From an uncultured Clostridia bacterium (GTDB lineage Bacteria; Bacillota; Clostridia; Christensenellales; Borkfalkiaceae): a stretch of 13,946 nt of DNA. Positions 13,646-13,946 of the stretch are shown piece after piece; the first letter of the stretch is position 1; each line of letters opens with the position of its first letter. The notes below the pieces were generated by a model. The model made no database searches, had not been told where the DNA came from, and was given only the letters and a program-made list of their open reading frames with translations. Location of the stretch: the NCBI GenBank assembly GCA_947581885.1, contig CANPWF010000027.1, positions 1-13,946 on the forward strand, in the 5' to 3' direction. The position numbers and the translations under genes were made by a program.

Positions 13646-13843
13646 ATGCCGCTGCTTGAATATATCTGCCCCAAGTGCGGGGAACAGTACAGCGAGCTCG
13701 TGCACTCGTTCGAGGAGGCCCCTCCCTGCCCCAAATGCGGAGAGAAGGGGGAACGGGTGTGGTCGGGCTGTATGTACTCCTCTACGGGAAAGCCCGCAAA
13801 ACATTGCTCCGGCAAGTGCAGCGAATGCTCGGGGTGCAAGTAG
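13646..13843 (+). CDS. FmdB-type zinc-ribbon protein
   Basis: The 65-residue protein begins MPLLEYICPKCG, the hallmark of the FmdB/CxxC_CXXC_SSSS putative regulatory family. C8, C11, C28 and C31 form a four-cysteine zinc ribbon. The tail is unusually cysteine-rich, with C42, C54, C58, C61 and C64 in HCSGKCSECSGC, which may bind a second metal; similar tails are common in Firmicutes members. It has its own promoter and GGAGG site. The molecular role is not established for this family, and the founding link to formamidase regulation should not be carried over. Confidence 0.9.
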   Translation: MPLLEYICPKCGEQYSELVHSFEEAPPCPKCGEKGERVWSGCMYSSTGKPAKHCSGKCSECSGCK

Positions 13844-13883
13844 GGGGAGGAGTACGCAACTTTCGGCTCTCCCTCTCGGCTCC

Positions 13884-13946
13884 CCCTCGAGGGACGCAGA
13901 ACGCACCATGAGCATCAGTCCGGTGGACTGTGCGAGGCGTTCTGCG
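13884..13946. repeat. Nested inverted-repeat element, cut by the window end
   Basis: The palindrome CCCTCGAGGG (13884-13893) is followed by a perfect 10-bp inverted repeat CGCAGAACGC (13895-13904) and GCGTTCTGCG (13937-13946). Inside lies a second hairpin, CAGTCC-GGT-GGACTG (13916-13930), extended by GCA/TGC across a bulged T. The compact two-tier hairpin in non-coding DNA looks like an interspersed repeat or structured RNA element. Only its left part may be present. No T-run follows within the window, so it is not an obvious terminator. Confidence 0.6.

Noticed and set aside
12247..13839. A 530-residue minus-strand frame opposite the M1 peptidase and the zinc-ribbon gene
   Set aside because: The M1 zinc motif, the lipobox and the zinc-ribbon cysteines on the plus strand explain this DNA; the minus frame has no motifs.

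Overview
The window reads as an ordinary, gene-dense stretch of chromosome from a GC-rich, endospore-lineage member of the Bacillota, probably class Clostridia. The reasons are a tRNA-dependent T-box leader, strong GGAGG-type ribosome binding sites, TTGACA/TATAAT promoters, the conserved prmA-rsmE-mtaB-HIT gene order, an ECF-transporter S component, and a SpoIIQ-like M23 protein. No phage, transposase, CRISPR array or rRNA/tRNA gene was seen. The species cannot be named from the sequence alone.

Layout. (1) 29-1732: a near-consensus promoter, a tryptophan-specific T-box leader (specifier UGG, acceptor-binding bulge UGGC) with its terminator, then a stand-alone TrpB2-type tryptophan synthase beta chain. 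(2) 1767-1798: a terminator shared by two converging genes. (3) 1801-2676 (minus): an AraC-family regulator, divergent from a ROK-type sugar kinase homologue, nagB and nagA (2813-6060). These look like an amino-sugar catabolic unit: phosphorylation of the sugar, GlcNAc-6-P deacetylation and GlcN-6-P deamination. The AraC protein is the obvious candidate regulator. (4) 6147-9386: a perfect sigma-A promoter driving prmA, rsmE, mtaB and a HIT-family hydrolase, a tightly packed translation/RNA-modification operon. (5) 9387-10565: a small membrane-anchored protein (possibly YwmB-like) and a SpoIIQ-like M23 protein. Each is preceded by the same GTATA-N14-GGCAA motif, which resembles forespore (sigma-F type) promoters. 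(6) 10592-10627: a strong terminator. (7) 10808-12016 (minus): an ECF S component followed by a TetR-family regulator, with a palindrome over their promoter. (8) 12175-13590: a lipoprotein M1-type metallopeptidase. (9) 13646-13843: an FmdB-type zinc-ribbon protein. (10) 13884-13946: a nested inverted repeat cut by the window end.

Nothing here is clearly a new defence or mobile system. The most interesting signals are regulatory. A hairpin between the translation operon and the sporulation genes carries the next gene's ribosome binding site in its 3' arm, and a forespore-like promoter starts transcription inside that hairpin, so only the dedicated transcript should expose the site. Two genes (prmA and araC-like) have strong promoters placed so close to the ATG that their mRNAs should be leaderless or nearly so. 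The ROK homologue has an unusual N-terminal extension of about 140 residues.
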